64,000 nt of DNA from Arcicella rigui (GCF_034929435.1 NZ_JAYFUM010000007.1:1-64000); one strand, 5' to 3'; shown: positions 25,273-34,300, counted from the stretch's first letter. A program made the numbers and translations. Notes: generated by a model not told the origin, from the sequence alone.

Positions 25273-27306
25273 GTGGACGAGCTTAGAAGACGATTTATCC
25301 AAGGATTTTTTATATTAATAGCATTAGTTTATATATGCAGACTGTTCTATTTACAAGTAATAGACGAAACTTATAAATTAGATGCTGAGAATAATGCCAT
25401 CCGAAAAATTATCCAAGTACCTTTTAGGGGCTTGGTATATGACAGAAACAAAAAACTTATTGTAAGCAATACCGTAGTTTACGATTTGTACATTACGCCC
25501 AAAAAGGCAAAAGTGGCAGATACACTTCGTTTCTGTAATATTTTCGGAATTACTCGCCAAACTTTTGATAGCCTTACGCATTTAGCGAAAGTATTTTCGC
25601 CTGTGCGTCCTTCACTTTTTCTCCGACAACTTTCTCGTGAAGATTTTGCCAGAGTACAAGATGCTATGGTCGATTACCCCGGTTTTGAATTTCAAGTAAG
25701 TGCTTTGCGTACTTATGATTCAAAAGCGATGGCAAATGCTTTGGGTTATGTGGGCGAAATCAGTCCAGAACGTTTGGCAAAACAAGAAGAAACAGGAGAC
25801 GACTATTACCGACAAGGCGACTACATAGGCGTAACGGGCTTGGAACGCTATTATGAAGAAGACCTTCGGGGCGAACGTGGCATCAAATACATGATGGTAA
25901 ACAGTCGTGGTGTAGAAAAAGGGCCATTTAAAGGCGGAGCTTTTGATAAAAATCCGATTTCGGGAAAAAACCTTATTAGTTCTGTGGACATCAATTTGCA
26001 GGCTTATGCGGATAGTTTGATGCAACACAAAGTAGGCAGTATAGTAGCCATTGAGCCAAGTAGCGGTGAAGTATTAGCAATGGTTTCAGCACCTACTTAT
26101 GACCCCAGTTTATTGTCGGGAAGAACTTTTTCAAAGTACTTTCAAACGCTGAATCTCAATCCACTTCATCCACTATTGAACCGTCCGCCAAGTGCTTATT
26201 ATCGTCCGGGTTCTACTTTCAAAATTATTCAAGCTTTGGTGGCTTTACAAATGGGCGTAATTAGTCCGGGAACGGGCTTCGGACACGGCGGTTCGCCGAT
26301 TCGTTGTAGCCACAATCACCCCGTAGCCAGCGATGTTCAGAAGGCGATTCAGTACTCTTGTAACCCATATTTTTATCAGACTTATAAACGAATGATTTAT
26401 AATAACACTGAAAAAAATATCTTCAAAAAATCAGCTTTGGGTTTACAACGCTGGGATGATATGGTGGCGAAGTTTGGTATCGGGCAATCTTTAGGAATTG
26501 ATTTACCAAACGAGAAAAAAGGAAAGTTACCCAATGTAGAGTATTATAATAATATGTACCACGGCGAGCTTACTTGGAAGTTTTCAAACATTGCCAGTAA
26601 CAGTATTGGTGAAGGAGAAATCATCGTAAATCCGCTGAAAATGGCAAATGTTGCCGCTATTATTGCCAACAGAGGTTGGTATATTCGTCCACATTTGGTA
26701 AAAGGCATTGATAAAATTGGAGAAATTGATCCAAAATATAAAGAGAAAATTTCGGTAGGTATCGACCGCCGTCATTTTGCAACAGTAATAGATGGGATGG
26801 TTGCAGCCGTAAATAATGGTACAGTATCGGGCGACGGACGTATGAGTGATATTCAGATGTGTGGAAAAACAGGAACATCACAAAACAGACATGGAGAAAA
26901 CCACTCTATTTTTATCGCTTTTGCTCCGAAAGAAAATCCTAAAATAGCCATTGCCGTTTTTGTAGAAAATGCAGGTTCGGGTGGGGCTCATGCTGCACCA
27001 ATCGCTTCTTTGTGTATTGAAAAGTACATCAAAGGTCATGTGGATAGAAAGGCTATCGAAACTAAATGGATGAATAAAAGCTATCCAAACTTGTTGACCA
27101 TCAGAAAAGCGAATGCTGCGGCAAAACCTAAAACTGTTTCAAAACCTGATACAGCACAAAAAGTAGATGAAGAGCTTTTCTTGACAACACCAACTGTAAC
27201 CTTACCGTTGGGCGTTTCGGCTCAGAAAAATACAGTAAAAATACCAATGAGTCCGAAAAAACCTGTTAATCAAAAAGTGACAACGCCTAAAAAAGGCACA
27301 CATTAA
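25273..27306 (+). CDS. mrdA: Penicillin-binding protein 2 (elongasome transpeptidase)
   Basis: A 677-residue class B PBP that cross-links peptidoglycan during cell elongation. One TM (about 9-29) is followed by the PBP dimerisation/pedestal domain (about 45-225) and the transpeptidase domain with all three motifs: SxxK as S314-TF-K317, SxN as S362-C-N364, and KTG at 532-534. The C-terminal 60 residues are Lys/Pro/Thr-rich and probably disordered. The start is GTG 25273; an in-frame stop at 25255 rules out a longer form and no ATG fits the conserved N-terminus (RRRFIQGFFILIALVY). rodA follows 59 bp downstream, the usual pair. The mreBCD genes that often precede them are absent here. Confidence 0.93.
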   Translation: MDELRRRFIQGFFILIALVYICRLFYLQVIDETYKLDAENNAIRKIIQVPFRGLVYDRNKKLIVSNTVVYDLYITPKKAKVADTLRFCNIFGITRQTFDSLTHLAKVFSPVRPSLFLRQLSREDFARVQDAMVDYPGFEFQVSALRTYDSKAMANALGYVGEISPERLAKQEETGDDYYRQGDYIGVTGLERYYEEDLRGERGIKYMMVNSRGVEKGPFKGGAFDKNPISGKNLISSVDINLQAYADSLMQHKVGSIVAIEPSSGEVLAMVSAPTYDPSLLSGRTFSKYFQTLNLNPLHPLLNRPPSAYYRPGSTFKIIQALVALQMGVISPGTGFGHGGSPIRCSHNHPVASDVQKAIQYSCNPYFYQTYKRMIYNNTEKNIFKKSALGLQRWDDMVAKFGIGQSLGIDLPNEKKGKLPNVEYYNNMYHGELTWKFSNIASNSIGEGEIIVNPLKMANVAAIIANRGWYIRPHLVKGIDKIGEIDPKYKEKISVGIDRRHFATVIDGMVAAVNNGTVSGDGRMSDIQMCGKTGTSQNRHGENHSIFIAFAPKENPKIAIAVFVENAGSGGAHAAPIASLCIEKYIKGHVDRKAIETKWMNKSYPNLLTIRKANAAAKPKTVSKPDTAQKVDEELFLTTPTVTLPLGVSAQKNTVKIPMSPKKPVNQKVTTPKKGTH

Positions 27307-27365
27307 ATAATTATACATTAATGTCATTCATTGTTGAATGAATGACCTAATTCAGCAAATTCAAC

Positions 27366-28655
27366 TTGGCAAGGCAAGAAAAAATATCAAAAAATTTAGA
27401 TTGGATAACAGTTTTACTGTTTATCGTATGTGTGGCAGTAGGGTGGATGAATATTTACGCCGCAATCTATAATCCAGAAAATCCTCTTTGGATTGGCGAC
27501 CCCGGCTTTTTCGATACCAATGCAGGCAAACAATTAATTTGGATTGGTACAACTGTACTGCTTATCATAGCCATTTTGGTGATTGACTATCGTTTTTACG
27601 ATACTTTCGCCTTTATTATTTATGGCTTTTTTATGTTTTTACTTGTGGCGGTTTTGTTGGTCGGAACAGAAGTAAAAGGTTCGCATTCATGGTTTAGAGT
27701 GGGGGGGTTTCAGTTGCAACCAGCCGAATTTGCCAAAATGGCAACGGCTTTGGCTTTGGCAAAGTACATCAGTACGCCCATGGTAAATTTGTCTCGTTTC
27801 AAAGACCAATTCAATGTAGCACTTATTATTTTAGTACCACCTATTTTGATTTTGGCTTCGCACGAAACAGGGGTAGCCTTGGTATTTGCTTCGTTTATGA
27901 TTTTACTGTATCGTGAAGGATTACCGGGCGTTTATCCAGCCGTTTTTCTTTCGATAATTATTCTATTTGTACTTTCTTTGATTTTTGAAGAATGGCAAAT
28001 TTATATTGGTTTGGCTGTGTTGGCAGGGCTTATTATTTGGTTAATGCCACGTTATGAACGCAAAACTAAAAATATCATTACCATTATCAGTATTGCTTTG
28101 GCAATGGGGCTTTTTGTTACTTGTGTAGATTGGGCAATCAACAACGTTTTGCAACAACACCAAAGAAACCGTATCAAAGTATTAGTTGACCCAGATTTTG
28201 ACAGAAAGAAAACGGGGTATAATGTTCGTCAAGCTAAAATTGCGATTGGCTCTGGTGGACTTATCGGAAAAGGATATTTACAAGGAACACAAACTAAATT
28301 TGATTTTGTACCCGAACAAAGTACAGATTTTATTTTCTGTACAGTAGGCGAGGAGGAAGGCTTTGCAGGAAGTTTATTGGTAGTTGGGCTATTTTTAGGG
28401 CTTTTATTACGAATTACTTATCTGGCAGACCAACAAAAATCCCGATTTGCCCGAGTCTATGGCTATGGCGTAGCCTCCATTTTGTTTTTTCACTTTATGG
28501 TAAATATCGGTATGACCATTGGGCTAATGCCAGTAATTGGTATTCCACTTCCTTTTTTCAGTTACGGAGGTTCGTCGCTTTGGTCGTTTTCAATTTTATT
28601 ATTTATTTTCTTGAAAATTGACGCTCACCGTACTCAAGTATTATCAAGATGGTAA
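27366..28655 (+). CDS. rodA: Peptidoglycan glycosyltransferase RodA
   Basis: A 429-residue polytopic SEDS-family protein that polymerises lipid II together with the PBP2 encoded just upstream. Its about ten TM helices include the conserved FVPEQSTDFIFCTVGEEEG loop (near 315-335), whose acidic residues belong to the family signature, and the C-terminal signature GIPLPFFSYGGSSLWS. GSHSWFRVGGFQLQPAEFAK near 105-125 is also typical. The start is TTG 27366 (MARQEKIS); no in-frame ATG gives the full first TM. The length is slightly above the E. coli protein (370) because of an extra helical segment near 190-265. Confidence 0.92.
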   Translation: MARQEKISKNLDWITVLLFIVCVAVGWMNIYAAIYNPENPLWIGDPGFFDTNAGKQLIWIGTTVLLIIAILVIDYRFYDTFAFIIYGFFMFLLVAVLLVGTEVKGSHSWFRVGGFQLQPAEFAKMATALALAKYISTPMVNLSRFKDQFNVALIILVPPILILASHETGVALVFASFMILLYREGLPGVYPAVFLSIIILFVLSLIFEEWQIYIGLAVLAGLIIWLMPRYERKTKNIITIISIALAMGLFVTCVDWAINNVLQQHQRNRIKVLVDPDFDRKKTGYNVRQAKIAIGSGGLIGKGYLQGTQTKFDFVPEQSTDFIFCTVGEEEGFAGSLLVVGLFLGLLLRITYLADQQKSRFARVYGYGVASILFFHFMVNIGMTIGLMPVIGIPLPFFSYGGSSLWSFSILLFIFLKIDAHRTQVLSRW

Positions 28656-28661
28656 GCCGTT

Positions 28662-28816
28662 TTTGATTTGAGATTTCTGATGTCGGATTTCGGCTTTACA
28701 AATTACTTTTTTAGAAGTATTTGATGAAATTTCCAAAATCAGAAATCCCAATTCCTAAATCCAAAATAGCTTTTAAGCTTTTGTACACTCATAATTCATA
28801 TCTCATAATTCATACT
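28662..28816. repeat. Two heptameric word tracts after rodA
   Basis: GATTTGA, GATTTCT, GATGTCG, GATTTCG (28662-28690) is partly complemented by AAATCAGAAATCCC near 28736. A second tract with a different word, ATTCATA, ATCTCATA and ATTCATA, lies at about 28789-28816, just before the next gene. Confidence 0.65.
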
Positions 28817-28823
28817 TATTGCC

Positions 28824-29846
28824 ATGGCTTTAATTTCTAAAAAGAAAGTTCCTTTCAAAATCAATCTTCAACTAAGAAGGTACTTGACAAAATATGGGCG
28901 TGAAATAGAAATGCCCATTCAATATACCGATTTATTGAGATTTGAAAGTTCAATCAGTCTTTACGATAAGTATGGAAATGATACTTTGTGGATTACGGTT
29001 TTTTATCCTCATAGCGAAATTGAGCATATTTATGAAGGTTTAAAGAAAATCTACGCAGATTTAAAAACCGATGGCGACGAAAAAGTAATCAAGCACTTAA
29101 CCGTTGATAGAATTGATTTGTGTACTTACGGAAACACACAGCCATTTAGGATTAGAATTGTAAACCGAGTAAACGACAACTTCGATTATTTTTATATCAA
29201 AAGAGCCGACTGTTCGAGGGTTTACGGCATGGAACTCGAACATTTACTTTCGCCCAATAGAATTAGTTATCTTACTTATCAAAACTCATTGGTAGAAGAA
29301 CACATCGCAGGAATTCCGGGCGACCAATTTTTCAAAAATCATTTGAATGACCCCAATCTCAATGAAATTCGTTTGGCGAAAGAATTTGTAAAATTCAACG
29401 AACGATGCTTGGTTTTACTGTTAGGAGATATGCACTCTTCTAATTTTGTGGTGGATATTACGCCAGATTTTGAAGAAGTATATTTTAGAATCAGAGCCAT
29501 TGATTTTGACCAGCAGAGTTATGAAGGCAAACGAACGGTTTATATGCCTCAGTACTTCAAGCAAAATTATCCTTTGATTGAAATGGGAATGCGACACATG
29601 ACACCAGAGTCGGTGAAGCAATACCAAATAGAAGAAAGGTCTTTGATTTCAAAACGTTTGAAAGTAGAAAGCCAAAGAGTATATGAATTGATGTCGATTA
29701 TGGCAAGAGACGATATTTCAACGCCCGAAAATACAGAACAATTGAAAACTGAATTGGCAAAATATTACAATTCAGATAAGTTTTTGAAATGTAGAACGAT
29801 GGGAGAAATTGTATGGGTGAGCTTGGAACAGGTAAAAGTTCACTGA
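28824..29846 (+). CDS. Protein with degenerate kinase / aminoglycoside-phosphotransferase-like fold (function unknown)
   Basis: A 340-residue soluble protein with no signal peptide that I cannot assign to a named family. The C-terminal half carries marks of the APH/protein-kinase fold. YFYIKRAD (K126) could be the ATP-binding lysine strand and LVEEHIAGIPG (158-166) resembles the hinge. LLGDMHSSNFVV (199-210) matches a catalytic loop of the type HGD-x-H-x-x-N, with D202 and N207. IRAIDFDQ (223-230) matches the DFG/DxD metal loop, with D227 and D229. The N-terminal 115 residues look unlike kinase. It stands alone between rodA and a convergent GNAT-like gene, so context gives no substrate. Whether it is an active kinase or a pseudokinase is open. 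Confidence 0.6.
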   Translation: MALISKKKVPFKINLQLRRYLTKYGREIEMPIQYTDLLRFESSISLYDKYGNDTLWITVFYPHSEIEHIYEGLKKIYADLKTDGDEKVIKHLTVDRIDLCTYGNTQPFRIRIVNRVNDNFDYFYIKRADCSRVYGMELEHLLSPNRISYLTYQNSLVEEHIAGIPGDQFFKNHLNDPNLNEIRLAKEFVKFNERCLVLLLGDMHSSNFVVDITPDFEEVYFRIRAIDFDQQSYEGKRTVYMPQYFKQNYPLIEMGMRHMTPESVKQYQIEERSLISKRLKVESQRVYELMSIMARDDISTPENTEQLKTELAKYYNSDKFLKCRTMGEIVWVSLEQVKVH

Positions 29847-29860
29847 AATAATGAAGTAGA

Positions 29861-30040
29861 GATTGGTAAATAGTAATTGGTGATTAGTATTTGTAATATT
29901 TTGATTGTTAGGTGATTAAGATAAATAAAAGCGTTAATTAAATTGTATCCATTACTTAAAAACGCTTCATATAAGAAATGAATATTTGTGAGTGATGAAT
30001 TTTAAATAATATCACAATTCATCACTCACAATTCACAACT
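29861..30040. terminator. Bidirectional terminator hairpin with heptameric words
   Basis: TTGTGAGTGATGAATT (29986-30001) pairs perfectly with AATTCATCACTCACAA (30016-30031) between two convergent genes. It lies in 7-bp word tracts: ATTGGTA, AATAGTA, ATTGGTG, ATTAGTA from about 29865, and ACAATTC, ATCACTC, ACAATTC, ACAACTC to about 30040. Confidence 0.7.
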
Positions 30041-30049
30041 CTTCATTAT

Positions 30050-31225
30050 TTATCCAACTCTCGGACAACGCTTAAATTCTTTCGTTCTATCAAACAAATA
30101 GCGATAAGTGATAAATTCTTTGTCACGTGTTGTTCCTAATTGTGAAACGAAACGATTCATTTTTGGATTAAAATCACCCACCCAATTCATATCAATGGTT
30201 TCGTATTGATAATGCGGATTGTCTCTTCCTGCCTGACGAAAACGCAAAGCAATAGCCGACTCAACGCCTTTTCCTTGATAGTCTGGCACAACGCCAAAAA
30301 TCACTCCACAAGTACGAGTAATCACGCCACGCATTAAGAGTAACATAAACTTAGCTTTTTCCCAAACGCCAAATTTTCCGTTAAGGTGTTTTACAATTTG
30401 GTTGATGTCGGGAATAACGATAAAAAACGCAATCGGACGCTCGCCAGCGTAGGCAAACCAAGTAAGTTCTTCGTCGATGATAGGTTTCATTTGTTTTACC
30501 AAATTACTTGCCTGTTCTTCGGTCATGGCTTTTACGCCCGGAAATTTTGCCCAACCTTCATTAAAAATCGTTCTGAAATCTTCGCCATATTTCGCCAATT
30601 TACTTTTTTCAATGTGTCGGAACGAATACTCAGGGTTTTCGTAAATACGTTTAGCTTTTTCTTCCACAGATTTATTCACCGCCGCCGCTCGAATTGGCGA
30701 CACATAAACGTATTGTTGGAAATAATCTTTGAAGCCGTATTTATCAAAGAATTGAATATAATATGGCTTAGTCCAAGGCATTTTGTAGGTAGGTTCGTAC
30801 TCCCATCCTTTTGTCATCAAACCCCAGAACGAATCCCTTTCGCCAAAATTAATGGGGCCATCCATCGCTTCCATTCCTTTAGAAGCCAGCCAATTTTTAC
30901 AAGTATCGAACAATAAAAAGGCAGAAGCTTCATCTTCGATACATTCAAAAAAGCCCATTCCGCCAGTGGGTTGTTCTTCTTTATTGGCCGTTTCGTGATT
31001 GATAAAAGTGGCAACTCTTCCGATAGTTTTACCCTTTTCGTCCTGCAAAATCCAGCGAATAGCCTCGCCATGTTTGAAATACTTATTTTTATCAGGATTG
31101 AAAGTATTCTCAATATCTTGGTCGAGCGGACGAATCCAATTGTTATCCTGTTCATACAATCTAACAGGCAATAAAAGAAATTCTTGTTGGAGATGTTTAT
31201 GGTTAGCTACTTCTAAAATGGTCAT
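30050..31225 (-). CDS. GNAT-like N-acyltransferase family protein, 391 aa
   Basis: A conserved Bacteroidota hypothetical. It has the mixed alpha/beta pattern of two GNAT-like halves: GKTIGRVATFINHE (about 68-81) fits an acyltransferase beta4 strand, and WFAYAGERPIAFFIVIPDI followed by GVVPDYQGKGVESAIALRF fits the acetyl-CoA P-loop (R/Q-x-x-G-x-G/A). Between them are the conserved MDGPINFGERDSFWGLM and PYYIQFFDKYGF blocks. I start at ATG 31225 (MTILEVANHKHL). A longer in-frame form begins at 31297, but its 24 extra residues are poorly organised, and TATCTTTG on the minus strand (31249-31256) looks like the -7 promoter box. The substrate is unknown. Confidence 0.7.
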   Translation of the reverse strand: MTILEVANHKHLQQEFLLLPVRLYEQDNNWIRPLDQDIENTFNPDKNKYFKHGEAIRWILQDEKGKTIGRVATFINHETANKEEQPTGGMGFFECIEDEASAFLLFDTCKNWLASKGMEAMDGPINFGERDSFWGLMTKGWEYEPTYKMPWTKPYYIQFFDKYGFKDYFQQYVYVSPIRAAAVNKSVEEKAKRIYENPEYSFRHIEKSKLAKYGEDFRTIFNEGWAKFPGVKAMTEEQASNLVKQMKPIIDEELTWFAYAGERPIAFFIVIPDINQIVKHLNGKFGVWEKAKFMLLLMRGVITRTCGVIFGVVPDYQGKGVESAIALRFRQAGRDNPHYQYETIDMNWVGDFNPKMNRFVSQLGTTRDKEFITYRYLFDRTKEFKRCPRVG

Positions 31226-31248
31226 TGTTGTTGGGTTGAATATTTTTT

Positions 31249-31256
31249 CAAAGATA
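31249..31256 (-). promoter_or_regulatory. Candidate -7 box (TATCTTTG) for the GNAT-like gene
   Basis: On the minus strand this matches TAnnTTTG and would place the transcript start near 31242, 17 bases before the ATG at 31225. No clear -33 TTTG is at the expected distance. Confidence 0.4.
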
Positions 31257-31425
31257 GAGGATTTTGGTTTGAGATTTACGTTATCAAAAGAAGACATGAT
31301 TAATGACTAAAAACAAGAATGCGAAGTACTTATTTTTAGAACAACAGTAGTAGCAATGAACAGCTTATTTATCATGGAACTCTTGATGAAATTCTTTACT
31401 TTTACAACAAAAAACATCATTGCTA

Positions 31426-32721
31426 ATGTCAAAATTTAATTATCCTGTAAATGACCCCTTCACGGCAAGAGCAGTAACTGAGCCAACCTTTGAAGAAGAT
31501 ATTTTTGCCAGTAATCTTTACGTTAATCTCGATAAAGTGCGTGGTAATGAATACCTTAGCGATATTAAGTTTGACTTGGGTATTGGTGATGACGGTTCTT
31601 TTCATTTGACAGAAGAGTATGTGAAACTGATTTTTTCGGGTCATATTGGTTCTGGTAAAACCGTTGAACTTAAACGTTTACATCGTGACCTCAATAAACA
31701 AAACCTGTATTTTTCAGTCTTTATCAGTATCGAAGAAGAATTAGAAATTTCAAGGTTCGAGCCAGAAGACTTTTATGTTTTGCTTATCACAAAATTAATT
31801 ACACAACTTCAAGAGAAAGGTATTAGTCGAAATACAGAATCGCTCAAAGAGTTAGCAAAAATGTTTTTTAGTGATTCTGAAGTAAAAAAAGAAATTAGCG
31901 AAAGTATCAAAGACGAGCTTGCGGTGAACGTAGAAGCAGGAATTGGCTTTTTTGATTTCTTTAAAATTGGAGGTTCATTAAAAAACCTTTTGGCAGGAGA
32001 GACTAAAACGGCTAAAGTAATTCGTGAAGTAACCCGAAAAAATTTACTACATCTTACACAATTGCTAAATGATTACCTTTCAGACATAAGAGCAGACATT
32101 CAAGCCGAAAATTTAGGACAAGACATCCTTTTTATCGTAGATGGTTCTGAAAAAATCATGTTTGAAAAATATGAAACGCTTTTTGTAAGAGACGCTAATG
32201 TATTGATAGGCATCAACGCCAATATGATTATGAGTGTACGAATAGATGCTTTCTATCAAATTGAAAAATCACCTATTCGTTTTACAAGTCGCTACGTAGT
32301 ACCAATGATTCGTACTGATAAAGTAGAAAATTGTGATGCTCTTTGTGAAATCATTACTAAACGCATAGATTTTGATACTTTTTTTGAGAATAAAGAAACA
32401 CTTGAAAAATGTATTTTTTATTCAGGTGGTTGTATTAGGCAATTGTTTAGAATCGTGAATGTTGCCATTCGTAAAACCAGAGGAAAAAGTAAAATCAATA
32501 TAGCAGTAGTAGAAGCCGTTGTGGATGAAATCGGTAATACATTGCGTGAGAGTATTGATAAAAGTTATATCAAAATTCTAAAAGAGGGAGATTTTGAGCC
32601 TGCCGAAGCCAAAGTAAAGGAAATGTTATATGGATTACTTTTACTAAAATACAATGGTAAAAGCTCAATTAAGATGAATCCTATTCTTGAAAAATACTTA
32701 CGAAATGCCAACGAACTTTGA
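31426..32721 (+). CDS. P-loop NTPase (AAA/STAND-like ATP-binding protein)
   Basis: A 431-residue soluble ATPase that I cannot place in a named family. The N-terminus (KFNYPVNDPFTARAVTEP) recalls archaeal/Orc-like ATPases that begin with an NPF box. Walker A is GHIGSGKT (72-79). A long helical insertion (about 105-225) with a glycine-rich amphipathic piece (AGIGFFDFFKIGGSLKNLLA) precedes a Walker B-like strand ILFIVDGSEKI (234-244, D239). The C-terminus looks like a winged helix (LYGLLLLKYNGKSSIKMNP). I start at ATG 31426; TTG 31420 would add two residues. The stop overlaps the next gene by 17 bp, so the two are translationally coupled and probably act together. A signalling or defence ATPase is my inference only. 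Confidence 0.75.
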   Translation: MSKFNYPVNDPFTARAVTEPTFEEDIFASNLYVNLDKVRGNEYLSDIKFDLGIGDDGSFHLTEEYVKLIFSGHIGSGKTVELKRLHRDLNKQNLYFSVFISIEEELEISRFEPEDFYVLLITKLITQLQEKGISRNTESLKELAKMFFSDSEVKKEISESIKDELAVNVEAGIGFFDFFKIGGSLKNLLAGETKTAKVIREVTRKNLLHLTQLLNDYLSDIRADIQAENLGQDILFIVDGSEKIMFEKYETLFVRDANVLIGINANMIMSVRIDAFYQIEKSPIRFTSRYVVPMIRTDKVENCDALCEIITKRIDFDTFFENKETLEKCIFYSGGCIRQLFRIVNVAIRKTRGKSKINIAVVEAVVDEIGNTLRESIDKSYIKILKEGDFEPAEAKVKEMLYGLLLLKYNGKSSIKMNPILEKYLRNANEL

Positions 32722-34249
32722 GCTTGAAAAAGCCTATAACGAAAACCTGCTTGATGAAATACAGTTTACATTACAAGACCGTAAAGAACCGACGCTTGTG
32801 ATGATAAGCGTACCCACCTATGACTTACAAGTAAAGGTTTTGGCAAAGCTCAAAGAGAGAGTCCCTCAATACCAGTTTTATGATATAGATCTTACACCCT
32901 TTCAAGTTATCTCCTTGCATCAGACACTTCAAGAGAAATTACCAAAATCTATTATTGAATCTGAAAGGATTACTTACTGTGTCAATGTTTTTGGTTTAGA
33001 AAATAGCCGATTAAGCTCCGAAGATGGACAAATTGTAGATTCGGGTATGATTGCCCAGTTGAATTTTGAAAGAGAAATTATTTTTAGAAAACCCAATTAC
33101 ATCACGATACTTTGGGGCGACCACGATTTTTTTATTCAACTCCAACGCAAAGCCCCAGACCTTTGGAGTTGGGTGACTAATTTTTTTGTGTTTAAAGAGG
33201 ATGAAATACATCAAGAAAAAGAACTTAGTCCACAGCCTCACGAAGTTCCTGCCAAATTACCTGTACGAGAAGAATATATCAAAAGTCTAAAAGATAAATT
33301 AGAACACCTTCCTTTGAATGACACTGATAAAGGGCGTGCTATGAGGGAAAGGCTAAATCTTTACAGCCTTTTAGCAGACGAATATGCCAAATATTTTGAC
33401 TATGAAAATGCTAAAAAGTATTACGAAAATGCCATTGGTATTACTGAGAAGTTGAATATTCGTGGTAATAGTTATAACAAGTTACTTTTTGATTATGGTA
33501 CATTGAGTTTAGATTTTCGAAAATTTGACAATGCTTTAACTCTTTATAAAAAAGTGTTAAAAAATGATATTCAAGAAAATACAATGATAAATATAGGTGG
33601 AATTTATCATCAGATTGGAATGGTATATGAAAATCAACGAAATTGGGATAAAGCTTTAGAAAATTATCAAAAAGCGATTAATTGGAAAGAACGGAATGGA
33701 CAAGAAGAACGATTTGGAGCTACATATCATCATATAGGTAGAGTGTATGAGGAACAACGAAATTGGGATAAAGCTTTAGAAAATTATCAAAAAGCTATTT
33801 ATTGGAAAGAAATAACTGGGCAAGAATATGAATTAGGAGCTACTTATCATCATATAGGGATAGTTTATGAAGAACAAAAGAATTGGATTAAAGCATTTAA
33901 AAATTATCAAAAAGCGATTAATTGGAAAAAACAAACTGGACGAGAATATCAATTAGGAAGTTCTTATCATCATATAGGCAGAGTATACGAAGAGCAAAAG
34001 AATTGGAATAAAGCCTTAGAGAATTACGAAATGGCTATTCACTGGAAAGAAAAAACAGGTCAAGAATATCGTTTAGGCGGTACTTACCATCAAATTGGAA
34101 GGGTTTATGAAGAACAAAACAATGAAAGTCTTGCGTTAGATAACTTTGAAAAGGCTTTATCTTTTACTCCTAAATATTTCAAAGAAGAAAAAGAAATGAT
34201 AGAGAACTCTATCGAAAGAGTTAAAAATAAGTTATCGGAGAAGTCTTAA
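32705..34249 (+). CDS. TPR protein with N-terminal degenerate NTPase-like domain, partner of the upstream ATPase
   Basis: A 514-residue protein in two parts. Residues 1 to about 170 look like an alpha/beta P-loop-type fold without a Walker A motif: TLVMISVP then KVLAKLKERVP, YDIDLTPFQVISLHQ, ITYCVNVFGLENS, and ITILWGDHDFF followed by APDLWSWVTNFFVF. The APD-(F/L)W-W block occurs, as far as I recall, in cyanobacterial TPR regulators. After a linker come helical repeats (about 205-505). Five are 40-residue TPR units built on YHHIGRVYEEQRNWDKALEN, encoded by exact 120-bp DNA periods at 33605, 33725, 33845, 33965 and 34085. I start at ATG 32705; an upstream TTG at 32687 is in frame. It is probably a protein-interaction partner or sensor for the ATPase. 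Confidence 0.75.
   Translation: MPTNFELEKAYNENLLDEIQFTLQDRKEPTLVMISVPTYDLQVKVLAKLKERVPQYQFYDIDLTPFQVISLHQTLQEKLPKSIIESERITYCVNVFGLENSRLSSEDGQIVDSGMIAQLNFEREIIFRKPNYITILWGDHDFFIQLQRKAPDLWSWVTNFFVFKEDEIHQEKELSPQPHEVPAKLPVREEYIKSLKDKLEHLPLNDTDKGRAMRERLNLYSLLADEYAKYFDYENAKKYYENAIGITEKLNIRGNSYNKLLFDYGTLSLDFRKFDNALTLYKKVLKNDIQENTMINIGGIYHQIGMVYENQRNWDKALENYQKAINWKERNGQEERFGATYHHIGRVYEEQRNWDKALENYQKAIYWKEITGQEYELGATYHHIGIVYEEQKNWIKAFKNYQKAINWKKQTGREYQLGSSYHHIGRVYEEQKNWNKALENYEMAIHWKEKTGQEYRLGGTYHQIGRVYEEQNNESLALDNFEKALSFTPKYFKEEKEMIENSIERVKNKLSEKS
33602..34170 (+). repeat. Five 120-bp tandem coding repeats (TPR units)
   Basis: The landmark TATCAT (TACCAT in the last unit) recurs at 33605, 33725, 33845, 33965 and 34085. 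Neighbouring units share long near-identical stretches, such as ACGAAATTGGGATAAAGCTT in units 1 and 2, so they expanded recently or are kept alike by recombination. Confidence 0.85.
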
Positions 34250-34292
34250 TGCTTTTTGAACTCAAAAGCCTCTCATTCCATTATACTTTTAT

Positions 34293-34300
34293 TAGTTTTG
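34293..34300 (+). promoter_or_regulatory. Candidate -7 box (TAGTTTTG) for cysS
   Basis: This matches TAnnTTTG 40 bp before the cysS ATG. The -33 region lacks TTTG, so the call rests on one element. Confidence 0.35.

Noticed and set aside
31420..34249. Classic toxin-antitoxin or Abi system at the NTPase-TPR pair
   Set aside because: No nuclease, protease, TIR, pore-forming or nucleotidyltransferase effector motif is visible in either protein, so a specific named system cannot be assigned.
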